Shown one piece after another: positions 20,108 through 29,309 of a stretch of 64,000 nucleotides of DNA. Under the pieces are notes generated by a model, which ran no database searches, had not been told where the DNA came from, and saw nothing but the letters and a program-made list of their open reading frames with translations. Where the stretch lies: positions 124,001-188,000 of the forward strand of contig NZ_JAMFTN010000020.1 in NCBI RefSeq assembly GCF_023922585.1. The letters run 5' to 3'. This stretch comes from Aliidiomarina quisquiliarum (lineage in GTDB: Bacteria > Pseudomonadota > Gammaproteobacteria > Enterobacterales > Alteromonadaceae). How positions within the stretch are numbered: position 1 is the first letter of the stretch; each line of letters begins with the position of its first letter. A program made the translations under genes and the position numbers.

Positions 20108-22522
20108 ATGTTGCAGCGACACATGTATGTTTGGTTGTTCTTATTGTTGATTCTGCCATTTACAGTAGTAGCAGAGTCAATAAACACATTCACTACTAAA
20201 ATGGAACGGGTAGTAGGTTATTACACTTTCTATGTGGACAAAGAAGCCGATAAAGTCTATTTGGAAGTGCCGCGCAATGCAGAGCCCTTTATTTTTTTAA
20301 ACAGCTTGCCCCGTGGTGTTGGCTCGAACGACATTGGCTTAGACCGTGGCCAACTTGGCAGAACACGTATAGTGCAATTTAGTGTGCACGGCCCTAAGGT
20401 GCTGCTTACCCAGCAAAATACCCAATTTGTGGCTCGCACAGAAAATGCCTCCGAACAGTTAAGTGTTGAAGAAGCATTTGCCAACTCGGTGTTATATGGT
20501 TTCGAGGTAAAAGCTAGCAACAACCAAGCAGTGTTAGTTGACTACACTCCATTTTTAATGTCAGACATTCATGGTTTAGCCGAAAGACTAAAACGCCAAA
20601 ACGAAGGTGAATTTAGCATCGACCTTTCGCGTTCTATTCTGTGGTTAGATCGCACCAAGTCATTTCCCAAAAATACCGAATTTGAAGCAAAAATTACCTT
20701 TACCGGTAAAAACGCTGGCCAGTACTTACGCTCGGTAGCTCCCGACTCATCGGCAATAACGGTACATTTACATCACTCATTTATTAAACTTCCCGACGAA
20801 GGCTATAGGCCCCGCGCATTTCATCCGAACAGTGGTTATTATGCCCGCGGCTTTCAAGATTACGCCGCGCCTTTGGGTGAAACCATGGACCGACGTTTTA
20901 TAGCACGGCACCGACTTAACAAAAAAGACCCTACTGCAACTCGTAGCGAAGCAGTTAAGCCGATTATTTATTATCTCGACCCAGGTGTGCCAGAACCCAT
21001 GCGCAGTGCTTTGTTAGACGGTGCTCGCTGGTGGAATGAAGCGTTTGAAGAAATTGGCTATATCAACGCTTTCCAAGTGCAGGAATTACCAACCGACGCA
21101 GATCCTATGGACGTACGTTATAACGTAATACAATGGGTACACCGTGCTACCCGTGGTTGGTCGTATGGTTCGTCGGTGGTTGATCCACGTACCGGTGAAC
21201 TTATTAAAGGCCATGTAACCTTAGGTTCATTACGCGTACGCCAAGATATGTTACTAGCGCAAGGCATGTTACCACCCTACGAAGCGGGCAAAAACACCGC
21301 CGACCGCTTAAAGATTATTCAAGACATGGCCATTAGCCGTATTCGGCAGCTATCGGCCCATGAAATAGGCCATACCTTAGGTATTGCCCATAACTTTGCC
21401 GCTAACCCACAAAATCGCGCATCGGTGATGGACTACCCACACCCGTTGGCTGAATTTACCGACGAAGGTAAGCTAACCCTGCAGCGCGCATATTCCATTG
21501 GTATGGGTCCTTGGGACAAGTTTGCAATAGCTTATGGGTATACGGAGTTTGAATCGCCAGCAGCAGAAGAACAAGGTTTAAAAAAACTACTTAAGCAAGC
21601 GGCAGATAACAATTATGCCTTTATTTCCGACCGCGACACCCGCACCGAGGGTGGTGGTCATCCTACCGCGCATTTATGGGACAATGGCGCTAGTGCAAGC
21701 GATGAGTTAATGCGTTTAGCGGAAGTGCGCAGTTATGTATTAGAAAACTTTGGTGCACATAACTTAGCTCCAGGCCGCCCGCTCGACGAGCTCGAACAAA
21801 TGCTGGTACCCATGTATTTATTGCATCGTTACCAGGTAGACGCAACCGCTAAATTAGTAGGTGGTATGCACTACAAATACTTTGTAAATGGCGAAGGCGA
21901 AGTCGATTACCGGCCCGTAAGCGCCGCCGATCAGAAAAATGCATTAGCAGCACTGTTATATACCTTGAATGCAGACTTTTTACGTTTACCAACGCACATT
22001 CAAGGGCTTATGGTGCCGAAAGCGATGGGCTCGGTAGTTTCGCGGGAAGATTTCGCTAGTCGCATGGATATTTTTAGCGACCCAGTAACCATTGCTGAAG
22101 CAAGCGCCAACCACACGCTCGCCATGTTGTTGCATAGTGCCCGTTTAAATAGGGTGCAGTGGCAGCATCAGCACGACAAAGCCATTGCAGGGCCGGAACA
22201 AATACTAGCGGAACTAATAGCAACAACCTTTGGTCCACTAAAAAATAGTAACGACGCCATAGCGCAGCGAGTGGCTTACTTAACTGCATACCGCTTAGGC
22301 AGCGCGCTGCTAAATGAAGGCACTGCACCAGAAGTACGCGCAGTAATACGTGCGCAACTTGGCCAATTACAACAGCGTTTGGTTAGCGACAGTCGTTCAC
22401 GCCGTTATAGCAGTCGTGATTTTGCCGGGCACTTGGCGCACTGTATTGACGAGTTATTAAATACGGGTGCTTGGCCTGAGTCGTTCACAGCGGTAGATTT
22501 ACCACCGGGTTCGCCTATATAA
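20108..22522 (+). CDS. Secreted zinc-dependent metalloprotease (DUF5117-type)
   Basis: Large exported metalloprotease, 804 residues. N-terminal signal peptide (VWLFLLLILPFTVVAES). A beta-rich N-terminal part resembles DUF5117/5118 proteins. The metzincin-like zinc motif HEIGHTLGIAHNFAAN lies near residue 418, with VMDYPHP following as a probable Met-turn. The C-terminal ~300 residues are helical. Expected to act on proteins in the periplasm or outside the cell. The two small paralogous genes downstream are close (30 nt) and may be co-expressed. Confidence 0.88.
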   Translation: MLQRHMYVWLFLLLILPFTVVAESINTFTTKMERVVGYYTFYVDKEADKVYLEVPRNAEPFIFLNSLPRGVGSNDIGLDRGQLGRTRIVQFSVHGPKVLLTQQNTQFVARTENASEQLSVEEAFANSVLYGFEVKASNNQAVLVDYTPFLMSDIHGLAERLKRQNEGEFSIDLSRSILWLDRTKSFPKNTEFEAKITFTGKNAGQYLRSVAPDSSAITVHLHHSFIKLPDEGYRPRAFHPNSGYYARGFQDYAAPLGETMDRRFIARHRLNKKDPTATRSEAVKPIIYYLDPGVPEPMRSALLDGARWWNEAFEEIGYINAFQVQELPTDADPMDVRYNVIQWVHRATRGWSYGSSVVDPRTGELIKGHVTLGSLRVRQDMLLAQGMLPPYEAGKNTADRLKIIQDMAISRIRQLSAHEIGHTLGIAHNFAANPQNRASVMDYPHPLAEFTDEGKLTLQRAYSIGMGPWDKFAIAYGYTEFESPAAEEQGLKKLLKQAADNNYAFISDRDTRTEGGGHPTAHLWDNGASASDELMRLAEVRSYVLENFGAHNLAPGRPLDELEQMLVPMYLLHRYQVDATAKLVGGMHYKYFVNGEGEVDYRPVSAADQKNALAALLYTLNADFLRLPTHIQGLMVPKAMGSVVSREDFASRMDIFSDPVTIAEASANHTLAMLLHSARLNRVQWQHQHDKAIAGPEQILAELIATTFGPLKNSNDAIAQRVAYLTAYRLGSALLNEGTAPEVRAVIRAQLGQLQQRLVSDSRSRRYSSRDFAGHLAHCIDELLNTGAWPESFTAVDLPPGSPI

Positions 22523-22552
22523 AAAGAATAAATAATTGAACAAGGATAAATT

Positions 22553-23278
22553 ATGAGCCGTAATACTCACATTGTTTACTTGGTGATTATTTTGGCACTT
22601 GCCGGCTGGTTTATGTTGACCAAACAACAACCACACATGAGGGCGTCGTCTTCGGCGCCCGCAGCGCAAGAAAGGCCACAGATAATAAATAGTGAGCGTG
22701 CAGAGCGGCCTGCAATGAACTTGGCGCCCGCTGAGCAGAACGAGTCAGTGGCGCAATTGTTGGTGCAGGTACAGGAGCTCGAACAAGACAATACTCGGTT
22801 GTTAGCGCTGGTTGACCGTTTAGAGCAGCAACTAACAACGAGCCAGCACCAGCCACTGAATGAGCAAGGCCGTAACGCCATTCAATTTGACCAAATGTCA
22901 CAGGAACAACTGAATGCACTGTTTAAAAGCGCCCCACCTGGGGTATTAACAGCAGAAGAAGTCGAGCTGCGGTTGGCAACTGAGCCGGCCGACGATGAGT
23001 GGGCTTACAACTTAGACATACTCGTTCAAGACCTAATGCTTACTCATAATGAATTAAGAAATTTAAAACTTGAAAACGTAAAATGCACAACCAGTTTATG
23101 TGCTATTGACCTATCCAGTTACGATAAAAACAAAAACTTTGACATGATGGGCTTTCACCAAGTGATATCAAATGCGGGAGTGGTTAATAACCAAACCCAT
23201 AATTCGCTTATTATGCTTAATAGCGACGATAACTCAGTGCAATGGGTTATTAGTTTAAAAGAAGAAGGTGGCCATTAA
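22553..23278 (+). CDS. Membrane-anchored coiled-coil protein, paralogue 1
   Basis: I do not recognise a named family. The protein has 241 residues: one N-terminal transmembrane segment (IVYLVIILALAGWFML, residues ~7-22), a disordered stretch, a coiled coil (QELEQDNTRLLALVDRLEQQL, split here by a break-free heptad pattern), then a soluble domain with EWAYNLDILVQDLM and the pair of cysteines in CTTSLCAIDL. Most of the protein would lie in the periplasm, where the cysteines could form a disulfide. It is 36% or so similar by eye to the next gene and shares near-identical DNA at its 5' end, so the pair arose by duplication. Confidence 0.65.
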   Translation: MSRNTHIVYLVIILALAGWFMLTKQQPHMRASSSAPAAQERPQIINSERAERPAMNLAPAEQNESVAQLLVQVQELEQDNTRLLALVDRLEQQLTTSQHQPLNEQGRNAIQFDQMSQEQLNALFKSAPPGVLTAEEVELRLATEPADDEWAYNLDILVQDLMLTHNELRNLKLENVKCTTSLCAIDLSSYDKNKNFDMMGFHQVISNAGVVNNQTHNSLIMLNSDDNSVQWVISLKEEGGH

Positions 23279-23311
23279 GTCAGGGCTGTTTAAACACAAC
23301 AAGGAAAAGTT

Positions 23312-24001
23312 ATGAGTCGTTACACACACATAGTTTACTGGGTGATTATTTTGGCACTTGGCGGTTGGCTGATGCTGTCGAAGCAACACCCGTATAGCAG
23401 CGGGTCGCGTACGACACCATTCATGCTCGACCATGCTGATACAGCTACAGAAGTGGCAGATATTCAGCCAGAATCCAATAATGAATTCATAGTGGATACT
23501 GGCCAACAGCTTCGTATTGATACGCTCGAGCACGACAATAATAAACTAATGGCACAGGTTGAAATGCTCGAGCAGCAGTTTAACAACCTGGAACGAAACG
23601 CGACACAAACAAGGGCTCCGCAACAACCAAGGAGCTCTACAGGTCGAAACAATTCATATCTGCCAATTCAGTTCGATAAAATAGACGAACAGTTAGCGAA
23701 CGAACCCGTAAACCATGAGTGGGCTTATAATATGAGCACATTATTACAAGACTTAATGGAAGGTAGCCAGCAGCTCAGCCATATACAAATAAGCGATGTT
23801 CAATGCAGAACACAAATGTGTGTGATTGAGCTGTGGTCAAACGACTCGCGTACGGGAATAGACTTGAAGTCATTTTATGAGGCAATAACCGAATCAGGCG
23901 CAATAGATTTGGATCATGAATATCAATCACTGACCATTAATAATGGGGCGGGGAAACCGTTACGCTGGGTGCTAAGCAAACGAGTGTATGGTGGCAGTTA
24001 A
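23312..24001 (+). CDS. Membrane-anchored coiled-coil protein, paralogue 2
   Basis: Tandem duplicate of the preceding gene, 229 residues, 33 nt downstream. Same plan: transmembrane segment IVYWVIILALGGWLML, coiled coil around LEHDNNKLMAQVEMLEQQ, and C-terminal domain with EWAYNMSTLLQDLM and CRTQMCVIEL. It ends in a conserved Trp-Val motif (RWVLSK; QWVISL in the first copy). No enzymatic motif is seen. The SD AAGGA and the first coding bases are shared with copy 1. Function unknown; a periplasmic interaction or inhibitor role next to the metalloprotease is speculation. Confidence 0.65.
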   Translation: MSRYTHIVYWVIILALGGWLMLSKQHPYSSGSRTTPFMLDHADTATEVADIQPESNNEFIVDTGQQLRIDTLEHDNNKLMAQVEMLEQQFNNLERNATQTRAPQQPRSSTGRNNSYLPIQFDKIDEQLANEPVNHEWAYNMSTLLQDLMEGSQQLSHIQISDVQCRTQMCVIELWSNDSRTGIDLKSFYEAITESGAIDLDHEYQSLTINNGAGKPLRWVLSKRVYGGS

Positions 24002-24047
24002 CCGTGCAGCCACGAACTAAGATCCGACCAGTATAAAGTTGTATTAA

Positions 24048-24062
24048 ACCGACCATCGGTCG
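24048..24062. promoter_or_regulatory. Palindromic operator-like site upstream of gcdH
   Basis: ACCGACCATCGGTCG contains two overlapping inverted repeats, ACCGA-N3-TCGGT (24048-24060) and CGACC-N3-GGTCG (24050-24062). Sites of this look are common for TetR-family repressors of fatty-acid and amino-acid catabolism. No regulator gene is adjacent. Confidence 0.4.
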
Positions 24063-24095
24063 TTAGGCATTCACCAACAAAAGTCGCTATAGTAG

Positions 24096-24120
24096 AGCCA
24101 TATGGCCAGCCTATATGGCT
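24096..24120. repeat. Inverted repeat in the gcdH leader
   Basis: AGCCATAT (24096-24103) and ATATGGCT (24113-24120) are perfect 8-bp arms around a 9-nt loop, 27 nt before the gcdH ATG. A candidate -10 TATAGT lies just upstream at 24088-24093, so the repeat could be an operator or an mRNA leader hairpin. Confidence 0.4.
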
Positions 24121-24147
24121 TAAGTGTTTTAATAATTAGAGGTTCTT

Positions 24148-25332
24148 ATGAGCAAGCTCCGCCCTTCATTTAATTGGCAAGACCCATTCAATTTCGACTC
24201 CATGTTAACCGACGAAGAACGCATGATCCGCGACAGCGCCCATGCTTATTGTCAAGAAAAATTAATGCCTCGTGTATTAACGGCGAACCGCGAAGAGCGT
24301 TTTGACCGTGAAATTATGACGGAAATGGGCGAGCTCGGTTTATTAGGCGCTACTTTGCCAGAAGAATACGGCGGCGCAGGTGTAAGCGATGTGTGCTACG
24401 GCTTGATTGCCCGTGAAGTAGAGCGGGTCGACAGTGGCTACCGCAGTGCCATGAGCGTACAAAGCTCGTTGGTTATGTATCCAATTTATACCTTTGGTAG
24501 TGAAGAGCAGCGCAAAAAATACTTGCCTAAATTAGCTTCTGGCGAATGGGTGGGTTGCTTTGGCTTAACCGAACCTGATTCAGGCTCAGACCCTGCCAGC
24601 ATGACCACCCGAGCAACGAAAGTTGACGGCGGCTACCGCTTAACGGGTAACAAAATGTGGATCACCAATAGCCCTATTGCCGACGTATTCGTGGTGTGGG
24701 CCAAGCTTGACGGTGTTATTCGTGGTTTTGTGTTGGAAAAAGGCATGGAGGGCTTAAGTGCACCTACCATAGAAGGTAAATTCAGCCTACGTGCTTCTAT
24801 TACCGGCGAAATAGTTATGGACAACGTGTTGGTACCAGAAGCCAACATGTTCCCAGAAGTAACCGGCTTAAAAGGTCCTTTTAGCTGTTTAAACAAAGCC
24901 CGCTACGGTATTGCTTGGGGAGCGCTTGGTGCAGCAGAGTTTTGCTGGCATGCAGCACGCCAATACACCCTCGATAGAAAACAGTTCGGCCGCCCATTGG
25001 CAGCAAACCAGCTGATTCAAAAGAAACTGGCCGACATGCAAACGGAAATTCATATTGCACTATTATCGGCATTACAGGCTGGCCGTCTGTCCGACGCGGG
25101 CGTACTGGCTCCTGAAACTATTAGCTTAATTAAGCGCAATAGCTGTGGTAAAGCCCTCGATATTGCTCGTGTATCGCGCGATATGCACGGTGGTAATGGC
25201 ATTGCCGACGAATTCCATGTTATTCGCCATGTAATGAACTTGGAAGCGGTGAATACTTACGAAGGCACCCACGACGTGCACGCGCTTATCTTAGGCCGTG
25301 CTCAAACCGACATCGCAGCTTTCGGCAATTAA
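24148..25332 (+). CDS. gcdH: Glutaryl-CoA dehydrogenase
   Basis: Acyl-CoA dehydrogenase family flavoprotein, 394 residues. It oxidatively decarboxylates glutaryl-CoA to crotonyl-CoA in lysine/tryptophan degradation. Motifs: [26 protein letters not shown], and the catalytic Glu in [18 protein letters not shown] near residue 370. The N-terminus [20 protein letters not shown] is typical of GcdH and distinguishes it from short-chain acyl-CoA dehydrogenases. It is the first gene of a tight unit with the E1 fusion (3-nt gap) and the FabD-like gene. Confidence 0.92.
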   Translation: MSKLRPSFNWQDPFNFDSMLTDEERMIRDSAHAYCQEKLMPRVLTANREERFDREIMTEMGELGLLGATLPEEYGGAGVSDVCYGLIAREVERVDSGYRSAMSVQSSLVMYPIYTFGSEEQRKKYLPKLASGEWVGCFGLTEPDSGSDPASMTTRATKVDGGYRLTGNKMWITNSPIADVFVVWAKLDGVIRGFVLEKGMEGLSAPTIEGKFSLRASITGEIVMDNVLVPEANMFPEVTGLKGPFSCLNKARYGIAWGALGAAEFCWHAARQYTLDRKQFGRPLAANQLIQKKLADMQTEIHIALLSALQAGRLSDAGVLAPETISLIKRNSCGKALDIARVSRDMHGGNGIADEFHVIRHVMNLEAVNTYEGTHDVHALILGRAQTDIAAFGN

Positions 25333-25335
25333 CTT

Positions 25336-27522
25336 ATGACCTTGTACCAACGTTTAATGAAGGGGCTGTTTGATCAGCCCCTGCTTGATCTCGATGACGA
25401 ATTTGGGCCATTGCCTTCATTAGCCAGCTTGGGTTTAACCAAGCAGCAAGTGTTCGACTTAGTTGACACCCAGCTTACTAGCCGGTTACTCGACGTACAT
25501 AGTCGAGAGCTGCAAGCGGCAGGCGAAAGCTTTTACACCATCGGTTCGGCCGGGCATGAAAATAACGCCACCATTGCAGCCGCCTTTCGTAGCAACGATA
25601 TGGCGTTTTTACATTATCGCAGCGGTGCCTTCTTTATTCAGCGCCAACGCCAAGTGCCGGGTAGCACGCCAATTTACGACATGTTGCTAAGCTTTGCGGC
25701 CAGCGCCGACGACCCGATTTCGTCGGGCCGGCATAAAGTTTTAGGTAGCCATAATCACTTTGTACCACCACAAACCAGCACCATAGGCTCGCATTTACCC
25801 AAAGCCATGGGTATGGCCTACAGCATTGGTTTGGCCAAGCGCACTAACCACAGCGGCGTAGTACCCAACGACAGTGTCGTACTCTGCAGCTTTGGCGACG
25901 CTTCGGCCAACCACAGTACCACCCAGGGTGCCATCAACGCGGCTTGTTGGGCGTCGTACCAAAGTGTGCCGGTGCCAGTGGTATTAGTATGTGAAGACAA
26001 CGGCATTGGCATTAGTACGGCCACTCCGCACCGCTGGATTGAGTCTAGCTTTAGCCACCGCCCCGGTATGGAATACGTGAGTTGCGACGGCCGTAACTTG
26101 CTTGATGTGTATCGTGCCTCGAAAGAAGCCGAGCGCATCGCACGTAGGCTACGCAAACCGGTGTTTTTGCACATGCGCTGTGTACGTTTGTACGGCCATG
26201 CGGGCTCCGACGCCGAAATGACCTATTTAACCAAAGAGCAAATTGCCCATAACGACAGCCAAGACCCATTACGCTTTAGCTTAGCCTTATTGAACCAGCT
26301 AGGTATTGCTGATCAAGCTAGCATGCGTGAACATGCGGAACGTTTGTACGAGCGTATTCATGCGGTAGGCCGCATGGCAATTGCCCGACCAAAACTAAAA
26401 GACGCCGCGGCAGTTATGGCCGACATCGCGCCAAGCTACCCAGCTAAAGCCGTGCCACCGGTGGCCGCTGGCGAACAACGTGAACGTTTGTTTAGCCACG
26501 ACAAACATAATGTGGGCAAGCCGCAAACCCTGAATAAATTAATTAACTGGGCGCTGCTCGACCTTATGCACCAATACCCCAATATTGTTATGGCGGGTGA
26601 AGACATTGGCAAAAAAGGCGGTGTGTACGGTGTTACTAACCGCTTAGTAAACAGCTTTGGCCCCAACCGAGTTATTAATACGCTGCTCGACGAGCAAAGT
26701 ATATTGGGCCTGGGTATTGGTTTAGCCCATAACGGTTTCTTGCCGATGCCAGAAATACAATTCTTGGCTTATGTGCATAATGCGGAAGACCAAATTCGTG
26801 GTGAAGCGGCCACGTTACAGTTCTTTAGTTCGGGCAAATACGCTAACCCCATGGTTATTCGTATTGCCGGTTTAGGCTACCAAAAAGGATTTGGCGGTCA
26901 TTTCCATAACGACAACAGCATTACGGTGTTCCGAGACTTGCCCGGGGTGGTGTTGGTATGTCCGTCGAACGGTGCTAGCGCGGCCAAGTTGTTGCGAGAA
27001 GCAGTACGTTTAGCCGACGAACAAAAGCGTGTGGTGGTGTTTTTAGAGCCTATCGCCCTATACAACACCAAAGACTTACACGAGCCAGGCGACAACCTTT
27101 GGCAGCAAGACTACCCTGAACCCACCGAACGCATAACTTTTGGTGAAGTAAGCACTACAGGGGAGGGCACCGACCTTGCCATTGTAAGCTACGCCAATGG
27201 ATTCTTTTTAAGTTGCCAAGCGCAAAAAATACTCGCTGAGCAGGACATTCAAGCACGGGTTATCGACCTGAACTGGTTGCACCCATTGCCCATGGAATCG
27301 CTACTGAAGGCAATAGCGCCTTGTAAGAAAGTGCTTATAGTTGATGAGTGTCGTGAAACTGGCTCTTTGTCGGAAGAGCTTATGACACGCTTACAAGAAG
27401 CCGGTAGCAAGCATAAAGTAGCGCGGTTAACTGCCGACGACAGCTTTATTCCATTAGCAAAAGCGGCGTATTACGTATTGCCAAGCGTTGAAGGTATTGT
27501 AGAAAAGGCTAAGAAATTATGA
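25336..27522 (+). CDS. Fused alpha/beta E1 component of a thiamine diphosphate 2-oxoacid dehydrogenase
   Basis: 728 residues joining two halves that are separate in branched-chain 2-oxoacid dehydrogenases. The alpha half has GSHNH, GSHLPKAMGMAYS and the ThDP motif GDASANHSTTQGAIN...EDNGIGIS (residues ~187-226). The beta half, from about residue 395, has VMAGEDIGKKGGVYGVT, DEQSILGLGIGLA and LPMPEIQFLAY, and ends with the transketolase C-terminal domain (VIDLNWLHPLP). No E2 or E3 gene is nearby. Its position 3 nt after gcdH suggests it makes an acyl-CoA feeding that enzyme, for example from 2-oxoadipate; that is inference. No clear SD, so translation is probably coupled to gcdH. Confidence 0.85.
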   Translation: MTLYQRLMKGLFDQPLLDLDDEFGPLPSLASLGLTKQQVFDLVDTQLTSRLLDVHSRELQAAGESFYTIGSAGHENNATIAAAFRSNDMAFLHYRSGAFFIQRQRQVPGSTPIYDMLLSFAASADDPISSGRHKVLGSHNHFVPPQTSTIGSHLPKAMGMAYSIGLAKRTNHSGVVPNDSVVLCSFGDASANHSTTQGAINAACWASYQSVPVPVVLVCEDNGIGISTATPHRWIESSFSHRPGMEYVSCDGRNLLDVYRASKEAERIARRLRKPVFLHMRCVRLYGHAGSDAEMTYLTKEQIAHNDSQDPLRFSLALLNQLGIADQASMREHAERLYERIHAVGRMAIARPKLKDAAAVMADIAPSYPAKAVPPVAAGEQRERLFSHDKHNVGKPQTLNKLINWALLDLMHQYPNIVMAGEDIGKKGGVYGVTNRLVNSFGPNRVINTLLDEQSILGLGIGLAHNGFLPMPEIQFLAYVHNAEDQIRGEAATLQFFSSGKYANPMVIRIAGLGYQKGFGGHFHNDNSITVFRDLPGVVLVCPSNGASAAKLLREAVRLADEQKRVVVFLEPIALYNTKDLHEPGDNLWQQDYPEPTERITFGEVSTTGEGTDLAIVSYANGFFLSCQAQKILAEQDIQARVIDLNWLHPLPMESLLKAIAPCKKVLIVDECRETGSLSEELMTRLQEAGSKHKVARLTADDSFIPLAKAAYYVLPSVEGIVEKAKKL

Positions 27523-27532
27523 GTACAGCAAT

Positions 27533-28579
27533 ATGAGCAAAGTAAAAAAACGCGCCGTGGTAGTGTGCCCAGGGCGAGGTACCTATAACCGCCCTGAACT
27601 AGGTTACTTTCACACCCACCATAGCGACAAACTAGACATGCTGGCCCGTTTCGACGTGCAGCGGCAGCAGCAGGGCTTGGCCACCATTCAAAGCTTAGAC
27701 AGTGCCAAAGCCTTTAAAAGCCGCGAACACCTGCAAGCTGAAAATGCCGCACCGCTAATTTATAGCTGTGCCTATGGCGACTTTTTAAGTATTAACCGCG
27801 ACGAATACGACATTGTTGCCGTAACAGGTAACAGCATGGGTTGGTATATTGCCTTGGCCTGCGCTGGCGCCTTAAACGCCGATAAAGGTTTTGAACTAGT
27901 GTCGGGTATGTCTGCACTTACTCAAGGTGCAAACCTTGGTGGGCAGCTTATTTACCCACTAGTAGACGACAACTGGCTGGCTAGCGAAACCAACCGCAAG
28001 GCCATAGATGCATTAGTAAACGACCCTGCTGTAAGCGCGGAAGACCAGCTGTATTGGTCGATTGAATTTGGTGGCTATGCAGTGCTAGCAGGCAGCCATG
28101 CAGCAGTTCGCCGTGCTATGCAGCAGTTACCCAATATAGACGGTATTTACCCGCTCGAACTGCCGGGGCATAGCGCATTTCATACCCCACTTATGCAGGG
28201 CGGTAGCGTGAAAGCCTTTGAAAAATTCCCCACCGATTTCTTTACAGCTCCGACTATTCCATTGGTAGACGGTGATGGGCGAATATGGCATCCGTCGGGC
28301 ACACAAGCCGACGCCTTGCGCGACTACACCTTGAATACACAGGTAACGGAAACCTATAACTTTAGCCAAGCCATAGAAGTAGCCATGAAGGAGTTTGCAC
28401 CCGACGTGCTTATTTTAACCGGCCCTGGTAGCACTATGGGCGGGGCAGTGGCGCAAGTAATGATCGAAGTAAATTGGCAGGACTTAGCCGATAAACAAGA
28501 CTTTATTGCGCGGCAAAAAAACCAACCGCTGTTGCTTGCAATGGGGATGGACGGCCAACGCCAACAAGCAGTGAAATAA
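27533..28579 (+). CDS. FabD-like acyl-carrier/acyl-CoA transferase domain protein
   Basis: Single-domain protein of 348 residues resembling malonyl-CoA:ACP transacylases. The nucleophile elbow is GNSMGWY (Ser101), and the histidine region is PGHSAFHTPLM near residue 215. Unusually the N-terminus reads VVVCPGRGTYNRPELGYF where FabD has the FPGQG motif. It does not sit in a fatty-acid or polyketide cluster but 10 nt after the E1 fusion. It may transfer or hydrolyse an acyl group made by the E1 enzyme (inference); the exact reaction is unknown. Confidence 0.7.
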   Translation: MSKVKKRAVVVCPGRGTYNRPELGYFHTHHSDKLDMLARFDVQRQQQGLATIQSLDSAKAFKSREHLQAENAAPLIYSCAYGDFLSINRDEYDIVAVTGNSMGWYIALACAGALNADKGFELVSGMSALTQGANLGGQLIYPLVDDNWLASETNRKAIDALVNDPAVSAEDQLYWSIEFGGYAVLAGSHAAVRRAMQQLPNIDGIYPLELPGHSAFHTPLMQGGSVKAFEKFPTDFFTAPTIPLVDGDGRIWHPSGTQADALRDYTLNTQVTETYNFSQAIEVAMKEFAPDVLILTGPGSTMGGAVAQVMIEVNWQDLADKQDFIARQKNQPLLLAMGMDGQRQQAVK

Positions 28580-28585
28580 ACACTA

Positions 28586-28612
28586 GGCTAGCTACCGTAA
28601 AACCAGCTAGCC
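28586..28612. repeat. Inverted repeat at a convergent gene end
   Basis: GGCTAGCT (28586-28593) and AGCTAGCC (28605-28612) are perfect 8-bp arms with an 11-nt loop. They span the last codons of the LuxR-type gene and the 8-nt gap to the FabD-like gene. No T tract, so any termination role is uncertain. Confidence 0.35.
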
Positions 28613-29235
28613 GCAGCCAAGCGGGTTTTCAGGCCGAGTTTACGAAGAAGGTTTTTAACATGAACTTTTACCGTGCCCTCGGCTATTTCTAACTCTTCTG
28701 CAATTGCGCTATTACTATTTCCACCGCTAATAAGAATAAGTATTTGACGTTCGCGCTTGGTAAGGCTGGCAAGTAATTCGCCCTTGTTTGCGGTGTCTTT
28801 ATGCAGGCAGCTCATAAGCGCTTTTAAAGCTGCTTGGCACATAATAATGTCGCCGGCCTTAACTTGCTTTAATTGTGAAATTAACTTGTCTGTAGGCTCT
28901 TCTAGGTTTAAGCAGTGCTTAATACCTAACTCTATAGTGGTACATAAGCCTGAATTGTCGGTGTAGCGGCTAAGTAAAATAATATGACTGGGATTAATTT
29001 TCTTTTTAATACTGGTTAACAATTGCATAACTTTTTGTGGCGATGACTTTGGACTAACTAACATTAAAGGTAGGTTAGGTTCACTATGCCCACGCCGAAT
29101 GTCTACTAACGAAATATGTGTAGATTCATAGAGTTCAGGCTGGAATTTGGTAATTAAATCCTCTGGATCAAATACCTGTAGCGACCGTTGCGTAAACATA
29201 CCTTGCCTAAAATAAAATTCGATGGCTGATTTCAT
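28588..29235 (-). CDS. LuxR/NarL-type transcriptional regulator
   Basis: C-terminal GerE/LuxR helix-turn-helix: LTKRERQILILISGGN, then NSAIAEELEIAEGTVKVHVK and NLLRKLGLKTRLAA. The N-terminal ~130 residues look like a degenerate receiver domain (STHISLVDIRRG; LMLVSPKS), without the usual acidic pocket plus Lys, as in CsgD/BfmR-like orphan regulators. The start is unsure: the frame reaches a TTG at 29274, but the first ATG is at 29235 and I use that (about 215 residues). An FNR-like palindrome at 29257-29270 lies between these two starts. No cognate kinase is nearby. Confidence 0.8.
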   Translation of the reverse strand: MKSAIEFYFRQGMFTQRSLQVFDPEDLITKFQPELYESTHISLVDIRRGHSEPNLPLMLVSPKSSPQKVMQLLTSIKKKINPSHIILLSRYTDNSGLCTTIELGIKHCLNLEEPTDKLISQLKQVKAGDIIMCQAALKALMSCLHKDTANKGELLASLTKRERQILILISGGNSNSAIAEELEIAEGTVKVHVKNLLRKLGLKTRLAAASWFYGS

Positions 29236-29256
29236 CACAATAAGGCAATAAAAGGA

Positions 29257-29270
29257 TTGATTTAGATCAT
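29257..29270. promoter_or_regulatory. FNR-like palindrome between divergent genes (9/10)
   Basis: TTGATTTAGATCAT matches TTGAT-N4-ATCAA at nine of ten positions. It lies in the gap between the LuxR-type gene (if started at 29235) and the GDT1 gene at 29310. A second perfect palindrome, AGGTATACCT, is at 29278-29287. Confidence 0.35.
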
Positions 29271-29309
29271 GCAATGTAGGTATACCTTAATAACTAATAG
29301 GATATAAAT

